53,440 bases of DNA from assembly GCA_937974825.1 (NCBI GenBank), contig CALJVD010000050.1:1-53440 (forward strand). Direction: 5' to 3'. The stretch's first letter is position 1. Each line of letters begins with the position of its first letter. Below are positions 8,401 to 16,298 of this stretch, piece by piece. The stretch is from an uncultured Oceanospirillaceae bacterium (GTDB lineage Bacteria; Pseudomonadota; Gammaproteobacteria; Pseudomonadales; Oceanobacteraceae). Position numbers and translations under genes: made by a program. The notes under the pieces are model-generated. The model did not search any database, was not told where the DNA came from, and saw only the letters and a list, made by a program, of their open reading frames with translations.

Positions 8401-8732
8401 ATGGTGTCAGACACGGTACAGTTGATGGTCGACGTTGCTGGCTTGTGCTCATGTGCGCCTGCGTTAGAAATAATACGACCTGCAGGGATAGAGCCTTGCT
8501 CGAGTGCCCATAAAAAATCTTTGTATACCTGTTGGCGTTTCTCTTTAGATTCAACATTGGCTAAGGCTTTAGCTACGCGTCGGTAAGAGTCGTCGATGGT
8601 TTTATCGACGGCTTCGCCGGCTTTGTTTTTAAGTTGGTATTTGGTTTGCCAAATATCTAAAGAAGCAGGTTGTAATGGAATGCTGTTGTCGGTGTTGAAA
8701 GCCAGTGCGGCGCCGTCTTTGTGAGAATTCAT
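5457..8732 (-). CDS. nrdJa: Class II (B12-dependent) ribonucleotide reductase NrdJa with intein
   Basis: This reductase makes deoxyribonucleotides using an adenosylcobalamin-derived radical and needs no oxygen. The start at 8732 has a GGAGG site 5 bases upstream; a longer frame to 8801 has none. The precursor is 1091 residues. N-extein 1-325 contains the first active-site cysteine (STINCTVSDT) and the glycine-rich KAGCGIGYEFS region. Residues 326-698 are an intein. The C-extein begins CGEQPLPPHGSCLLGSVNL. Removing the intein restores the catalytic N-P-C-G-E motif and a 718-residue enzyme, the normal NrdJa size. The intein thus splits N324-P325 from the thiyl-radical cysteine C699 and E701. 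Nothing else is degenerate, so the mature enzyme is expected to be active. It is co-transcribed with nrdJb. Confidence 0.93.
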   Translation of the reverse strand: MNSHKDGAALAFNTDNSIPLQPASLDIWQTKYQLKNKAGEAVDKTIDDSYRRVAKALANVESKEKRQQVYKDFLWALEQGSIPAGRIISNAGAHEHKPATSTINCTVSDTIYDSMDDILGKTHEAGLTLKAGCGIGYEFSTLRPRGAYVAGAGATTSGPLSFMDIFDKMCFTVSSAGGRRGAQMATFDVNHPDVLEFIRAKREDGRLRQFNLSLLITDEFINAVVNDDLWPLSFPVTVKEIQEEGLDLTNTEQFLYRDFPVTDGYITDDLGRVACRIYKKVHAKDIWEAIMSSTYDFAEPGFILIDKVNEMNNNWFCENIRATNPCVTADTWVQTASGPRQVQDLLGQPFMARVDGVDHASGAEGFFRTATKPVLRLQTKEGHALRLTADHRVRKVVEQTRWRTETQWCEAAELQAGDKVLLNNHRKAASWPGTHSHEEGYLLGLLVGDGTLKDDCAVLSVWSQQAVANGNELAANALMAEALRCAQTLPHRADFRGWSEVQGRGEFRLKSAALRDLATAFGMQPGNKAITPALEKTSSEFYRGFLRGLFDADGSVQGTQSKGVSVRLAQSDLSRLEAAQRMLLRLGVASTLYTERRSAGHALLPNGKGGQQLYPTQAQHELVIANDNLAQFAELIGFSDAVKTERLQTLISSYNRQQNRERFTATVMSVTADGFEDVYDVQIPGINTFDGNGLHAHNCGEQPLPPHGSCLLGSVNLTRFVENPFTSEARFNFEKYRKVVRIFTRMLDNVVEINGLPLPQQRHEITHKRRHGMGILGLGSTLTMLRMPYGSVESVAFTEQVNQEMAITGWQEALKLSQEKGPAPIMEEEFEVTAKMLAKRPEMSEDGFKVGDKVKGKVLWAKYSRYMQQVAELEPELVAELAEVGARFTHHTSIAPTGTISLSLANNASNGIEPSFAHHYARNIIREGKKTKEKVDVFSYELLAYRELINSNAMPFSQDPSEQLPDYFIVADAVTPEQHVDIQAAAQKWVDSSISKTANVPTDFPYEDFKDIYLYAHKQGLKGCTTFRFNPEAFQGVLVKEEDLANTTYEFTLEDGSKVSFKGNENIEYDGEIHSAANLFDALKEGTYGKY
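6639..7757 (-). mobile_element. In-frame LAGLIDADG intein in nrdJa
   Basis: This 373-residue intein begins at the splice cysteine of CVTADTWVQT and ends LHAHN before the +1 cysteine. Block B is LTADH at intein residues 62-66, giving the T-x-x-H. The homing endonuclease motifs are GYLLGLLVGDG (115-125) and LRGLFDADG (221-229), both with the acidic metal ligand. Block F/G reads VYDVQIPG...FDGNGLHAHN with penultimate His and terminal Asn. All splicing residues and both endonuclease aspartates are present, so it looks competent for splicing and homing. The insertion is directly before the catalytic cysteine codon of the host gene. Confidence 0.95.
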
Positions 8733-8766
8733 GAAGCCTCCGTTCAAATTTTCTTTTGAAATAAAA

Positions 8767-8813
8767 TAGCCATATGTTGTGTCTGTTTTCGATTGTATCA
8801 CTATATGTTGTTA
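8767..8813 (-). promoter_or_regulatory. Paired NrdR-box-like sites in the nrdJ promoter
   Basis: Two related 16-base elements on the minus strand, TAACAACATATAGTGA (8798-8813) and ACACAACATATGGCTA (8767-8782), share CAACATAT and start exactly 31 bp apart. That is three helical turns, the spacing typical of NrdR operators. They match the ACACWATATATAGTGT-type consensus only partly: one half-site is good in each. A TACAAT -10-like hexamer (8792-8797) sits between them, as expected for repression by NrdR. The nrdR gene is not in the window. Confidence 0.6.
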
Positions 8814-8910
8814 TTAAAAGGGTTGTTAGGCGCCAGGGCGTGAATCATAGGTGGTAAACAAATACTTAATATAGGCTACAATGTGCGCTCAGATTTTTAG
8901 GGGTACAGCT

Positions 8911-11900
8911 ATGCCAGCGGGTTTCATTCATTTACGTATACATTCGGAATATTCCTTGTATGACAGTACGATTCGAATTAAAGATTTAATTAAGCGTACT
9001 GCAGAGTTTGGAATGCCGGCATTGGCCTTGACCGATCAGTCCAACATGTACGCCTATGTGAAGTTTTATAACGCCTGTTTGAACGCTGGGATTAAACCAA
9101 TTTTGGGGGTTGATTTATGGATAGAAAACCCTGAAGACATTTACGCACCCTTTAGAATGACAGCGCTTTGCCAAAACGAAGTAGGGTATAAGGCGTTGCG
9201 AGAAATTATTTCTCAGGCGTACTCCGAAAACCAGCATCATGGTAGACCCCTTGTAAAAAAAGAATGGTTGTTTGAGAAAAGCGACGGTTTGATTCTGCTG
9301 TCTGGAGCAAAAGACGGTGATATTGGTCAGCGTATTTTGAACGGCAAGCCAGAACAAGCGGAATCCGTTTTAGAAGAATATTTAACACACTTCCCCGAGC
9401 GCTTTTATTTAGAAGTGCAACGTACAGGCCACCAAAGCGATGAAGTGGTTGTGGCAGCCAGCCTATTACTGGCAGAAAAATTTAATACCCCGTTAGTGGC
9501 AACTAATAATGTTCGCTTTTTAGAAGCCAGTATCGAAACCGAAAACGAAGACTACGCCAGCGATTATGAAGCGCATGAAACTCGTGTTGCTATTGGTCAA
9601 GGGTTTGTCTTAGACGATCCGCGTCGCCCACGCGAATATACCGACCAACAATATTTCCGCAGTGCAGAAGAAATGCAAGAGTTGTTTAAAGACATTCCTT
9701 CTGCCATTCAAAACACCGTTGAAATTGCTAAACGCTGTACGGTAGAAATGGAACTAGGTACGTATTACCTACCAGACTACCCAACTCCTAAAGGCATGGA
9801 TGAAGCTGCTTTCTTCCGTGAAATTTCTCGTGTGGGGTTAGAAGATCGTTTAGACGTTATTTTAGATAAAGACGCGCCCGATTACGCTGAAAAACGTAAG
9901 CCCTACGATGACCGTTTAAATTTTGAGCTGGATATTATTATTCAGATGGGGTTCCCCGGTTATTTCCTTATCGTGATGGACTTTATTCAATGGGCAAAAG
10001 ACCACGATATACCGGTTGGTCCTGGTCGTGGTTCGGGGGCGGGCTCATTAGTGGCTTATGCACTTAAAATTACAGACTTAGACCCACTGCAATACGACCT
10101 ACTGTTCGAACGTTTCTTAAACCCTGAACGTGTATCGATGCCCGACTTCGATATCGACTTCTGTATGGATAACCGTGGTCGCGTTATTGAATACGTGGCT
10201 GACAACTATGGCCGTGAAGCGGTCTCGCAAATTGTTACCTTCGGTACCATGGCGGCGCGTGCAGTAGTGCGTGACGTTGCCCGTGTTCAAGGCAAACCGT
10301 TCGGCTTAGCAGACCGACTTTCTAAAATGATTCCGGGGACGCCCGGCATGACGCTTAAAGATGCTTTAGAAGTTGAGCCTCAGCTGCAAGAGTTTTTGAA
10401 CGAAGATAAAGAAGCCGAAGAAATTTGGAATATGGCGACCAAGCTTGAGGGGATTGCTCGTCAGACTGGTCGACACGCGGGTGGGGTTGTAATTGCACCT
10501 ACTAAACTCACCGACTTTTCGGCCACCGCTTGTGAAGCCGATGGCAGCAGCTTAGTAACACAGTTTGATAAAGACAACGTTGAAGAAGCCGGCCTGGTGA
10601 AGTTCGACTTTTTGGGCTTGCGTACCCTTACCATTATTGATTGGGCGTTAAAAACGGTTAACAAACAACGCGCTAAAAACAATGAGCCTCCCATTGATAT
10701 TAGCCGCATTCCTTTAGATGACCCTGCGTCTTTTAAGTTGTTGAAGTCTGCTCGAACCACCGCTGTTTTCCAGTTGGAATCTCGTGGTATGAAAGACTTA
10801 GTACGTCGCCTACAGCCAGATAACCTTGAAGACATGATTGCGCTGGTGGCTCTGTTTCGTCCAGGGCCATTGGAGTCGGGCATGGTTGATGACTTTATTA
10901 ACCGTAAGCACGGCCGCGCTAAAGTGGCTTATCCGCACCCAGATTTTGAACACGAAAGTCTCAGAGAAGTACTAGAGCCTACTTACGGGGTAATTGTGTA
11001 TCAGGAACAGGTGATGCAAATTGCTCAGGTGTTGGCAGGGTATACCCTTGGCGGCGCTGATATGCTGCGTCGTGCGATGGGTAAGAAAAAACCCGAAGAG
11101 ATGGAAAAGCAGCGTGAAACCTTCCGTGAAGGGGCTATTTCTGTTGGGGTTGATCCAGATCTTGCCATGAAGATTTTCGACCTGGTAGAGAAGTTCGCAG
11201 GTTACGGTTTTAACAAATCACACTCGGCCGCCTATGCGGTGGTGTCGTATCAGACGCTTTGGCTGAAGCAGCACTATCCTGCACCTTTTATGGCGGCGGT
11301 ACTCACCTCTGAAATGCAAAACACCGACAAAATCGTTATTTTTGTCGAAGAATGCCGTGAAATGGGGTTAGAGCTTATTCTGCCCGATGTTAACCAAAGT
11401 CAGTATGAGTTTACCGTTAATGATGACGGCGCCATTGTTTACGGACTGGGTGCGGTGAAGGGCGTAGGGGAAGGCCCTATTGAAGCGATAATCGAAGCAC
11501 GCAACCAAGGTGGGCCATTTAAAGATCTATTTGATTTCTGTGAGCGAGTAGGTAACAAACGCTTAAATAAACGTGTCTTAGAAGCGCTGGTTCGCTGCGG
11601 TGCTTTCGACCGTTTAGAAAACCAAGCCACACGGTCCGTGTTGTGGGCAAGTATCGAAGACGCGATCAAAGCGGCTAGCCAAAGTGCGGCAAACGAAGCC
11701 GCTGGTATGATGGATTTGTTTGGTGAAATTCAACAAGAAGCCGCTGACACAACCGATCCTTACGAGCGCTACCGCAGCATTCCTGATTGGACGTTAAAAG
11801 AGCGTCTGAATGGTGAGCGCGACACCTTAGGCTTATTTGTTACCGGCCACCCCTTTGATGAATACGAAAGTGAAGTACGCCGTTTTGTAAGCACAAAACT

Positions 11901-12426
11901 TGCCGACGTTGAGCCGTCTAAGTCACCGCAAAAATTTGCCGGTATGGTCGTAGATATGCGTGTGATGAAAAACAAGCGTGGTGATTCCATGTGTTTTGTT
12001 ACGCTAGACGATCGCAGCGGACGTATGGAAGTAGCATTGTTTGCTGATGTGTATAACGAGTACTTTGATAAAGTAGAAAAAGACAAACTACTAATTGTGG
12101 AAGCGAACGTTTCCAACGATGAATATTCGGGCGGACTAAAATCGGTATGTCGTAGTGTTAAAGACATAGACGAAGCTCGTGCCCATTATGCGCGAGTGCT
12201 ACGCATAAAAGTTGATGGTACCAAGCACGATGAGAGTATGTGTGAGCAACTAAAAGACACATTGGCGCCTATTGAAAACGGTTGCCCCATTGTGTTGGAG
12301 TTTTATAACAATATGGTGCAGTGTGATATTCAGCTTGGAGCTGCCTGGTGCATAAACCCAAGTGATGAGCAGTTACAAAAGCTACGTCATCAATACGGTG
12401 AAGACGCGGTTACTTTGGTGTTTTAA
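8911..12426 (+). CDS. dnaE: DNA polymerase III alpha subunit
   Basis: This is the replicative polymerase of the chromosome, acting at the fork with epsilon, theta and the beta clamp. The start at 8911 gives MPAGFIHLRIHSEYS, matching the family's N-terminus, with AGGGG 8 bases upstream; the ATG at 8881 would overlap the presumed promoter. The 1171-residue chain shows the PHP domain at the N-terminus (HLRIHSEYS), catalytic aspartates D412 and D414 in PDFDIDFCMD, GPGRGSGAGSLVAY near residue 370, the finger/thumb region with KSHSAAYA, a helix-hairpin-helix region (YGLGAVKGVGEGPIEAI) and an OB fold (FAGMVVDMRVMKNKRGDSM). It carries no intein. The usual lpxAB-rnhB-dnaE-accA context is absent. Confidence 0.97.
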   Translation: MPAGFIHLRIHSEYSLYDSTIRIKDLIKRTAEFGMPALALTDQSNMYAYVKFYNACLNAGIKPILGVDLWIENPEDIYAPFRMTALCQNEVGYKALREIISQAYSENQHHGRPLVKKEWLFEKSDGLILLSGAKDGDIGQRILNGKPEQAESVLEEYLTHFPERFYLEVQRTGHQSDEVVVAASLLLAEKFNTPLVATNNVRFLEASIETENEDYASDYEAHETRVAIGQGFVLDDPRRPREYTDQQYFRSAEEMQELFKDIPSAIQNTVEIAKRCTVEMELGTYYLPDYPTPKGMDEAAFFREISRVGLEDRLDVILDKDAPDYAEKRKPYDDRLNFELDIIIQMGFPGYFLIVMDFIQWAKDHDIPVGPGRGSGAGSLVAYALKITDLDPLQYDLLFERFLNPERVSMPDFDIDFCMDNRGRVIEYVADNYGREAVSQIVTFGTMAARAVVRDVARVQGKPFGLADRLSKMIPGTPGMTLKDALEVEPQLQEFLNEDKEAEEIWNMATKLEGIARQTGRHAGGVVIAPTKLTDFSATACEADGSSLVTQFDKDNVEEAGLVKFDFLGLRTLTIIDWALKTVNKQRAKNNEPPIDISRIPLDDPASFKLLKSARTTAVFQLESRGMKDLVRRLQPDNLEDMIALVALFRPGPLESGMVDDFINRKHGRAKVAYPHPDFEHESLREVLEPTYGVIVYQEQVMQIAQVLAGYTLGGADMLRRAMGKKKPEEMEKQRETFREGAISVGVDPDLAMKIFDLVEKFAGYGFNKSHSAAYAVVSYQTLWLKQHYPAPFMAAVLTSEMQNTDKIVIFVEECREMGLELILPDVNQSQYEFTVNDDGAIVYGLGAVKGVGEGPIEAIIEARNQGGPFKDLFDFCERVGNKRLNKRVLEALVRCGAFDRLENQATRSVLWASIEDAIKAASQSAANEAAGMMDLFGEIQQEAADTTDPYERYRSIPDWTLKERLNGERDTLGLFVTGHPFDEYESEVRRFVSTKLADVEPSKSPQKFAGMVVDMRVMKNKRGDSMCFVTLDDRSGRMEVALFADVYNEYFDKVEKDKLLIVEANVSNDEYSGGLKSVCRSVKDIDEARAHYARVLRIKVDGTKHDESMCEQLKDTLAPIENGCPIVLEFYNNMVQCDIQLGAAWCINPSDEQLQKLRHQYGEDAVTLVF

Positions 12427-12455
12427 CTGACCTTAATTGGTTAAGGGTATATAAT
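12427..12455 (+). promoter_or_regulatory. Likely promoter for the downstream membrane-protein gene
   Basis: TATAAT at 12450-12455 is preceded 17 bases upstream by CTGACC (12427-12432, 4 of 6 matches to TTGACA), immediately after the dnaE stop codon. The downstream gene starts at 12514. This is a sequence match only. Confidence 0.45.
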
Positions 12456-12513
12456 GCTCGCCCTGATAAACTTTAAACGAAGTCAAGATAGGCTTTATGC
12501 AGATGGAACCTAA

Positions 12514-13482
12514 ATGAAGTTTAAAAAAGACTATCTCTGGCCATTAATAGGCATCGCTGCGGTCATCTTTTCGGTGATGTTGTTATTAGACCAGTTGCGC
12601 GATATCTCTTATGAAGATCTAGTCGCCAGTGTTCATGCTGTACCGGTATTTAATTGGATAATGGCGCTAGCCTGTACCGTCATGGCCTTTGTGGCTTTAG
12701 CCGGTTATGATCAGCTCGCACTGCGTCATTTGCGTCATAAAATTCCCTTTTCTTTTGTTACCGCTACCTCATTTGCAACCTATGCCTTAGCTCACAATAT
12801 TGGGGCTTCCGTCGTGTCAGGTGCCTTGGTTCGTTATCGTGCATACACCTCTAAAGGTTTGTCAGGCTCGCAAGTTGGAGTGCTGGTGGCGTTCTGTTCG
12901 TTCACCTTTACGTTAGCGAGTATTACTCTTGGCGGCTTGGTTTTATTAATATCGCCAAAACTATTAAATCGTTTTTTACCCGACTTCCCTTTATGGGGAT
13001 CGTACGTGCTAGCAGTTTCGATGCTCGGTTTGGTTGGTTTGTATGTGTTAGGCAGCGCGTTACGATTACCGGCACTTAAAATACGCAATTTCCGATTAGA
13101 GTACCCGCGCTTACGCATTGTCTGGCAGCAGTTGTTTATTGGACCGTTAGAGATCTTAAGCGCCGCCGGTATTATTTATTTTGCATTGCCGGCTGAGAGT
13201 AATCCAGGCTATGTAGTGGTGTTGGGTATCTTTTTAGCATCATTCTCGGCGGCGTTGTTATCGCATGCGCCAGGTGGCTTGGGTGTGCTAGAAGTTATGT
13301 TCTTTTTGGCGTTGCCCAATATGGATCAAGCAGACCTGCTCACTGCATTGTTAATATTCCGTGTGTTTTACTTTTTAATTCCGTTGGCAATTTCAATCGT
13401 AATAGTGGTGTTGTTTGAACGCTCCCAGCTGCTTGAGCGTTTTAACCGTGCTGCTGAAAGAATTACCAACAAACTCAATTAG
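12514..13482 (+). CDS. YbhN/UPF0104-type integral membrane protein (LPG-synthase TM-like)
   Basis: The 322-residue protein has about eight hydrophobic segments, beginning with WPLIGIAAVIFSVMLLL near residue 10. It fits the flippase-like membrane domain family related to the N-terminal part of lysyl-phosphatidylglycerol synthase (MprF) and E. coli YbhN. Family-like features are the ATSFATYALAHNIGASVVSGALVRYR stretch near residues 88-110 and SHAPGGLGVLE near residue 250. It lacks the soluble aminoacyl-transfer domain of MprF, so it would not itself lysinylate lipids. A lipid-transport or envelope role is likely from the family but not shown. It has its own probable promoter and is followed by a gene in the same direction 36 bases on. 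Confidence 0.8.
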   Translation: MKFKKDYLWPLIGIAAVIFSVMLLLDQLRDISYEDLVASVHAVPVFNWIMALACTVMAFVALAGYDQLALRHLRHKIPFSFVTATSFATYALAHNIGASVVSGALVRYRAYTSKGLSGSQVGVLVAFCSFTFTLASITLGGLVLLISPKLLNRFLPDFPLWGSYVLAVSMLGLVGLYVLGSALRLPALKIRNFRLEYPRLRIVWQQLFIGPLEILSAAGIIYFALPAESNPGYVVVLGIFLASFSAALLSHAPGGLGVLEVMFFLALPNMDQADLLTALLIFRVFYFLIPLAISIVIVVLFERSQLLERFNRAAERITNKLN

Positions 13483-13518
13483 TAAACCTTAGTGCCTTAA
13501 CTCTTATAGGAGCTCTGC

Positions 13519-14655
13519 GTGACTTATCGCTCTGACAACGCTGTCTTAATTGAAACCATTAAGACTCAAAGTGGCCACAAACTTGGCTTAATTACTCTGA
13601 ACGCACCTAACGCTATGAATGCCATTGATGTAGCTATGGTGCATCAGTTAGAAGCCTGTTTTGACGCCTGGAGTAAAGACAATAAAATTGTTGCGGTGGT
13701 GATGCGTGGTGCAGGCGACAGAGCGTTTAGTGCCGGTGGTGATATTCGTAAGCTGTACGACAGTATGAATGCCCAAGGCGACGAGTACTTACAATACGCT
13801 GAAGAGTTTTTTATTAACGAGTATCGTAAAAACTATCGTGTGCATTTGTTTGAAAAGCCCATTATTGCTTGGGGTAATGGCTTTGTTATGGGCGGCGGAT
13901 TAGGGTTGTTTATTGGTGCCAGTCATCGAGTAGGCACTGAAACCTTAAAGCTAGCGTGGCCAGAGGTGCGAATTGGCTTATTCCCCGATGTGGCAGGCAG
14001 TTGGTATTTGTCTCGCTTGCCTTATCCTGTCGGCCACTGGATGGGGCTGACCGGCAGTCATATGAATGCTATTGATAGTAAAGCGGTGAAGCTTACTCAG
14101 TATTGTATTGAACATGCCCAATTTGATGCAGTGGTTGAGCAGCTAACCCAGCAAGATTGGGAAAAGAACATTGCCATGAACCACGCTAAAGTACGCGCGG
14201 TTTTACGACAGTCAGAACAACTTGATGTTATGCCAAGCAGCGAGTTAGAAATTGCAAAAACTGCGTTTAATGAATTCTTTAAAAGCTCTGATTTAGCTTC
14301 TATTGATGCCGCCTTTAAAGCTTATAAGGGTAAAAATCCTTGGATTAAAGAAGGCATTCAAAACTACTTGGCCGGTTGCCCAGCTACAGCGCGAGTAGTG
14401 ATGCGACAGCTTAAGCGTGGTGCTTCGCTAAGCCTTAAAGAGGTGGTGCGTTGGGAGCTAGAAATGGCTTTTCAGGCAATTCGTCACCCTGATTTTGCCG
14501 AGGGCATACGAGCCATGGTGGTTGATAAAGACTACAAACCAAACTGGCAGCACGCCAGTATCAATGAAGTGCCAGACAGCTGGGTTGATGAGTTAACTGG
14601 GTACTCTTGGGGGCAAGGTCACCCGCTGTATGAGTTGGAAGGTTTTGTGAAATAA
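13519..14655 (+). CDS. Enoyl-CoA hydratase/isomerase family, 3-hydroxyisobutyryl-CoA hydrolase-like
   Basis: The 378-residue product uses a GTG start with TAGGAG upstream. It is a crotonase-fold enzyme. The oxyanion-hole segments are FSAGGDIRKLYD near residue 70 and NGFVMGGGLGLFIGA near residue 125. The acid/base region reads PEVRIGLFPDVAGSWYLSRL, where the Glu and the Asp match the catalytic pair of 3-hydroxyisobutyryl-CoA hydrolase (valine catabolism) rather than a classical hydratase. The length and C-terminal ECH_2-type helical part (RVVMRQLKRGASLSLKEVVRWELEMA) support the HIBCH subgroup. No other valine-degradation genes adjoin it, so the substrate is inferred from motifs. It ends in a strong terminator shared with ygfZ. 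Confidence 0.87.
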   Translation: MTYRSDNAVLIETIKTQSGHKLGLITLNAPNAMNAIDVAMVHQLEACFDAWSKDNKIVAVVMRGAGDRAFSAGGDIRKLYDSMNAQGDEYLQYAEEFFINEYRKNYRVHLFEKPIIAWGNGFVMGGGLGLFIGASHRVGTETLKLAWPEVRIGLFPDVAGSWYLSRLPYPVGHWMGLTGSHMNAIDSKAVKLTQYCIEHAQFDAVVEQLTQQDWEKNIAMNHAKVRAVLRQSEQLDVMPSSELEIAKTAFNEFFKSSDLASIDAAFKAYKGKNPWIKEGIQNYLAGCPATARVVMRQLKRGASLSLKEVVRWELEMAFQAIRHPDFAEGIRAMVVDKDYKPNWQHASINEVPDSWVDELTGYSWGQGHPLYELEGFVK

Positions 14656-14678
14656 GGGCTAGCTAAGCCCTTATTTTT
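14650..14678. terminator. Bidirectional terminator between the ECH-family gene and ygfZ
   Basis: AAATAAGGGCT and AGCCCTTATTT are perfect 11-base arms with a 5-base loop, followed by TT on the plus strand. The A-rich 5' flank provides a T-rich tail on the minus strand. The hairpin includes the stop codons of both convergent genes. Confidence 0.85.
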
Positions 14679-15522
14679 CAGAGTGATCGGCGTAAAAGAG
14701 TTGGCTGACAACAACCGTTTGTTCATTAACGGTTAGAGGGCCTTCTTCGTCTTGGTTAATAAAGGCTAAGCCGAGTTGTTTATTCCATGAAACAACCTCG
14801 CCTACGTTTTTGCCTTCTGCATTAGTAAGGTTGTCGAGCACGCTAATGTCTAAGGGTTCATCACTGTTAATAGCAACCAACGACTTTTTGCTTTTACCTA
14901 AATACTGTAAACGCGCCACAATTTCTTGGCCGGTATAGCAGCCTTTGCTAAAGCTAACGCCACCTTGTTGGTGCCAATCAATATTTTGGGGAATCCAATG
15001 TTCAGTGGTCGATTCTTTGACCCACACCAAACCTTGCATAATATCTTGCGCGCGCCACGATTTATGAATCGCTAAGCCCGACTGCGGAACACTAAGCCAT
15101 TGTTCAATACGGCCATCTGGCCAATGTAGGCTAATGCCTTGTTCTGTTTCTTCAACAGGCAGTGCGGTTTCCAATAACTTAGGTTCGGTCGTATCGATTT
15201 GGCTACCGATGATTTGCCAGCTTTCTTCGTGTTCGATTAGCTCAGCTTTAAAGAAAACGGCGTATTTTTGTAAGTGAGTTTTAAGTACGCTTACTTGTGA
15301 CTTAGGAAGGCGCAGCCAGAAGCTATCGCCACGGCGAGCAATAACGAAGTTTGCTATCATTCTTCCTTTAGGAGTACAGCAGGCACCAAGTGTCCAATGT
15401 AGGTCATTTAATGTAACGACATCACAAGTCAGTTGGCCTTGTAAGAAACGCTCGCTGTCAGGACCTCGTACTTCTAACAGTGCGAAATCGGGTAGGGCGG
15501 CAAAACTAATCTCATTAGTCAT
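14671..15522 (-). CDS. ygfZ: tRNA-modifying protein YgfZ (folate-binding, Fe-S maintenance)
   Basis: This 283-residue protein of the GcvT-like YgfZ/IBA57 family binds folate and supports certain Fe-S enzymes such as the tRNA methylthiotransferase MiaB. The signature K-G-C-Y-T-G-Q-E is present near residue 199 (SFSKGCYTGQEIVARLQYLGK), including the conserved cysteine. The N-terminal half (LLEVRGPDSERFLQGQLTCDV) has the family pattern. It is divergent from sdhE, the arrangement seen in many gammaproteobacteria; SdhE flavinylates succinate dehydrogenase, itself an Fe-S enzyme. Start at the ATG at 15522. High confidence. Confidence 0.95.
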   Translation of the reverse strand: MTNEISFAALPDFALLEVRGPDSERFLQGQLTCDVVTLNDLHWTLGACCTPKGRMIANFVIARRGDSFWLRLPKSQVSVLKTHLQKYAVFFKAELIEHEESWQIIGSQIDTTEPKLLETALPVEETEQGISLHWPDGRIEQWLSVPQSGLAIHKSWRAQDIMQGLVWVKESTTEHWIPQNIDWHQQGGVSFSKGCYTGQEIVARLQYLGKSKKSLVAINSDEPLDISVLDNLTNAEGKNVGEVVSWNKQLGLAFINQDEEGPLTVNEQTVVVSQLFYADHSEK

Positions 15523-15611
15523 AGGTGTTTCTCGTAATAAGCGTTTAATTTAATATGCTTAGTGTACTTCAAACTTGGCAAATAGGCAGCTTGTTAGCTA
15601 CTTGTAAAACA

Positions 15612-15617
15612 TATAAT
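15612..15617 (+). promoter_or_regulatory. -10 element of the sdhE-ygfX promoter
   Basis: A perfect TATAAT follows ACA, and a second overlapping-spaced TATAAT occurs ten bases further on. A -35 candidate TTGTTA lies at a short 15-base spacing from the first. The region sits between divergent ygfZ and sdhE, about 40 bases before the sdhE start. Moderate support. Confidence 0.4.
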
Positions 15618-15656
15618 GCTATAATCACCCACAAAATTTACCATGAGGATTTTAAT

Positions 15657-15920
15657 GTGAATCAAGCTGTTGAAGATGCGAATCGCGTTCGCTGGCATAG
15701 CCGTCGTGGAATGCTTGAATTAGACGTGTTATTGCTTCCTTATGCGGAAGAGGCGTATGACTCATCCAGCGCAGAAGACCAAGCGTTGTATCGTCGTTTG
15801 TTAGAATGCGAAGACCCAGATTTATTTGGTTGGTTTATGGAGCATAAAGTACCAGAAGATGCAGAGTTAGCTCGTATGGTGGAGATGGTTCTAGCGCATG
15901 GAAGAAGCAGAAAGTTATAA
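15657..15920 (+). CDS. sdhE: FAD assembly factor SdhE
   Basis: The 87-residue protein uses the GTG at 15657, preceded by a GAGGA ribosome-binding site; a longer frame upstream would read through the promoter. SdhE (YgfY) helps attach FAD covalently to the flavoprotein subunits of succinate dehydrogenase and fumarate reductase. The key RGMLELD segment (the RGxxE motif) is at residues 16-22, followed by acidic helices and the DLFGWFMEH motif. The end overlaps the start of ygfX by 23 bases, indicating translational coupling. High confidence. Confidence 0.93.
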   Translation: MNQAVEDANRVRWHSRRGMLELDVLLLPYAEEAYDSSSAEDQALYRRLLECEDPDLFGWFMEHKVPEDAELARMVEMVLAHGRSRKL

Positions 15921-16287
15921 CTGGGTTATTTACCCGTCTAAACAGCAAAAAATAACAGAATGCGCGCTGGTATTAGTCGGTCTATTAATACTGGCGCCTG
16001 TGTTGTCTGTATTTGCTCTAAGCGCATCGGCAGTGTGCTTCTTTTTATTTCTATTCATACTTTGGCGTCAGCGCTCGGTGATTGAGTTGCAACGCTATCC
16101 CACATCTTGGCATTTAAGACACCACTCCCTGATACGCGACATTCAGTGGCGCAGCGGCAGTGTACGCCGAAAAAGCCTGGTTATCTGGCGCTATGGTACG
16201 TGGCCTTGGCAGCGAGTAGTTGTTTACCCTGATAGTGTTAAACGGGGTGAGTTTCGCTTGTTACTCAAAGCGCTTTATGGAATGTGA
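15898..16287 (+). CDS. ygfX: YgfX-family membrane protein (CptA-like)
   Basis: This 129-residue protein has two closely spaced transmembrane helices (ALVLVGLLILAPVLSVFAL and SAVCFFLFLFIL, residues about 24-60) and a cytoplasmic C-terminal half with tryptophan-rich strands (SWHLRHHS, WRYGTWPWQRVVVYPDSV). The size, topology and position after sdhE match YgfX. In E. coli the YgfYX pair was once described as a toxin-antitoxin system (CptAB) acting on MreB/FtsZ; that view is disputed. Its role here is therefore best stated as SdhE-linked and uncertain. Convergent with nadB. Confidence 0.82.
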   Translation: MEEAESYNWVIYPSKQQKITECALVLVGLLILAPVLSVFALSASAVCFFLFLFILWRQRSVIELQRYPTSWHLRHHSLIRDIQWRSGSVRRKSLVIWRYGTWPWQRVVVYPDSVKRGEFRLLLKALYGM

Positions 16288-16298
16288 TACTTAGAGTC

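Noticed and set aside
5457..8732. Frameshift or chimeric gene in nrdJa because of the unusual length
   Set aside because: The extra length is one continuous in-frame intein with complete splice motifs; extein ends rejoin to the canonical motif.
8733..8910. Cobalamin riboswitch ahead of the B12-dependent RNR
   Set aside because: The leader is short and lacks the B12-box; class II RNR normally uses B12 rather than being repressed by it.
10461..10883. 140-codon open frame on the minus strand inside dnaE
   Set aside because: It is the antisense shadow of a strongly conserved polymerase region; no ribosome-binding site and no recognisable protein.
11769..12167. 132-codon open frame on the minus strand inside dnaE
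   Set aside because: Antisense shadow of the dnaE OB-fold region with a low-complexity Ser/Thr-rich translation.
15657..16287. sdhE-ygfX as a toxin-antitoxin system
   Set aside because: The pair was once described that way in E. coli, but SdhE is a flavinylation factor; nothing in the sequence supports a toxin function.
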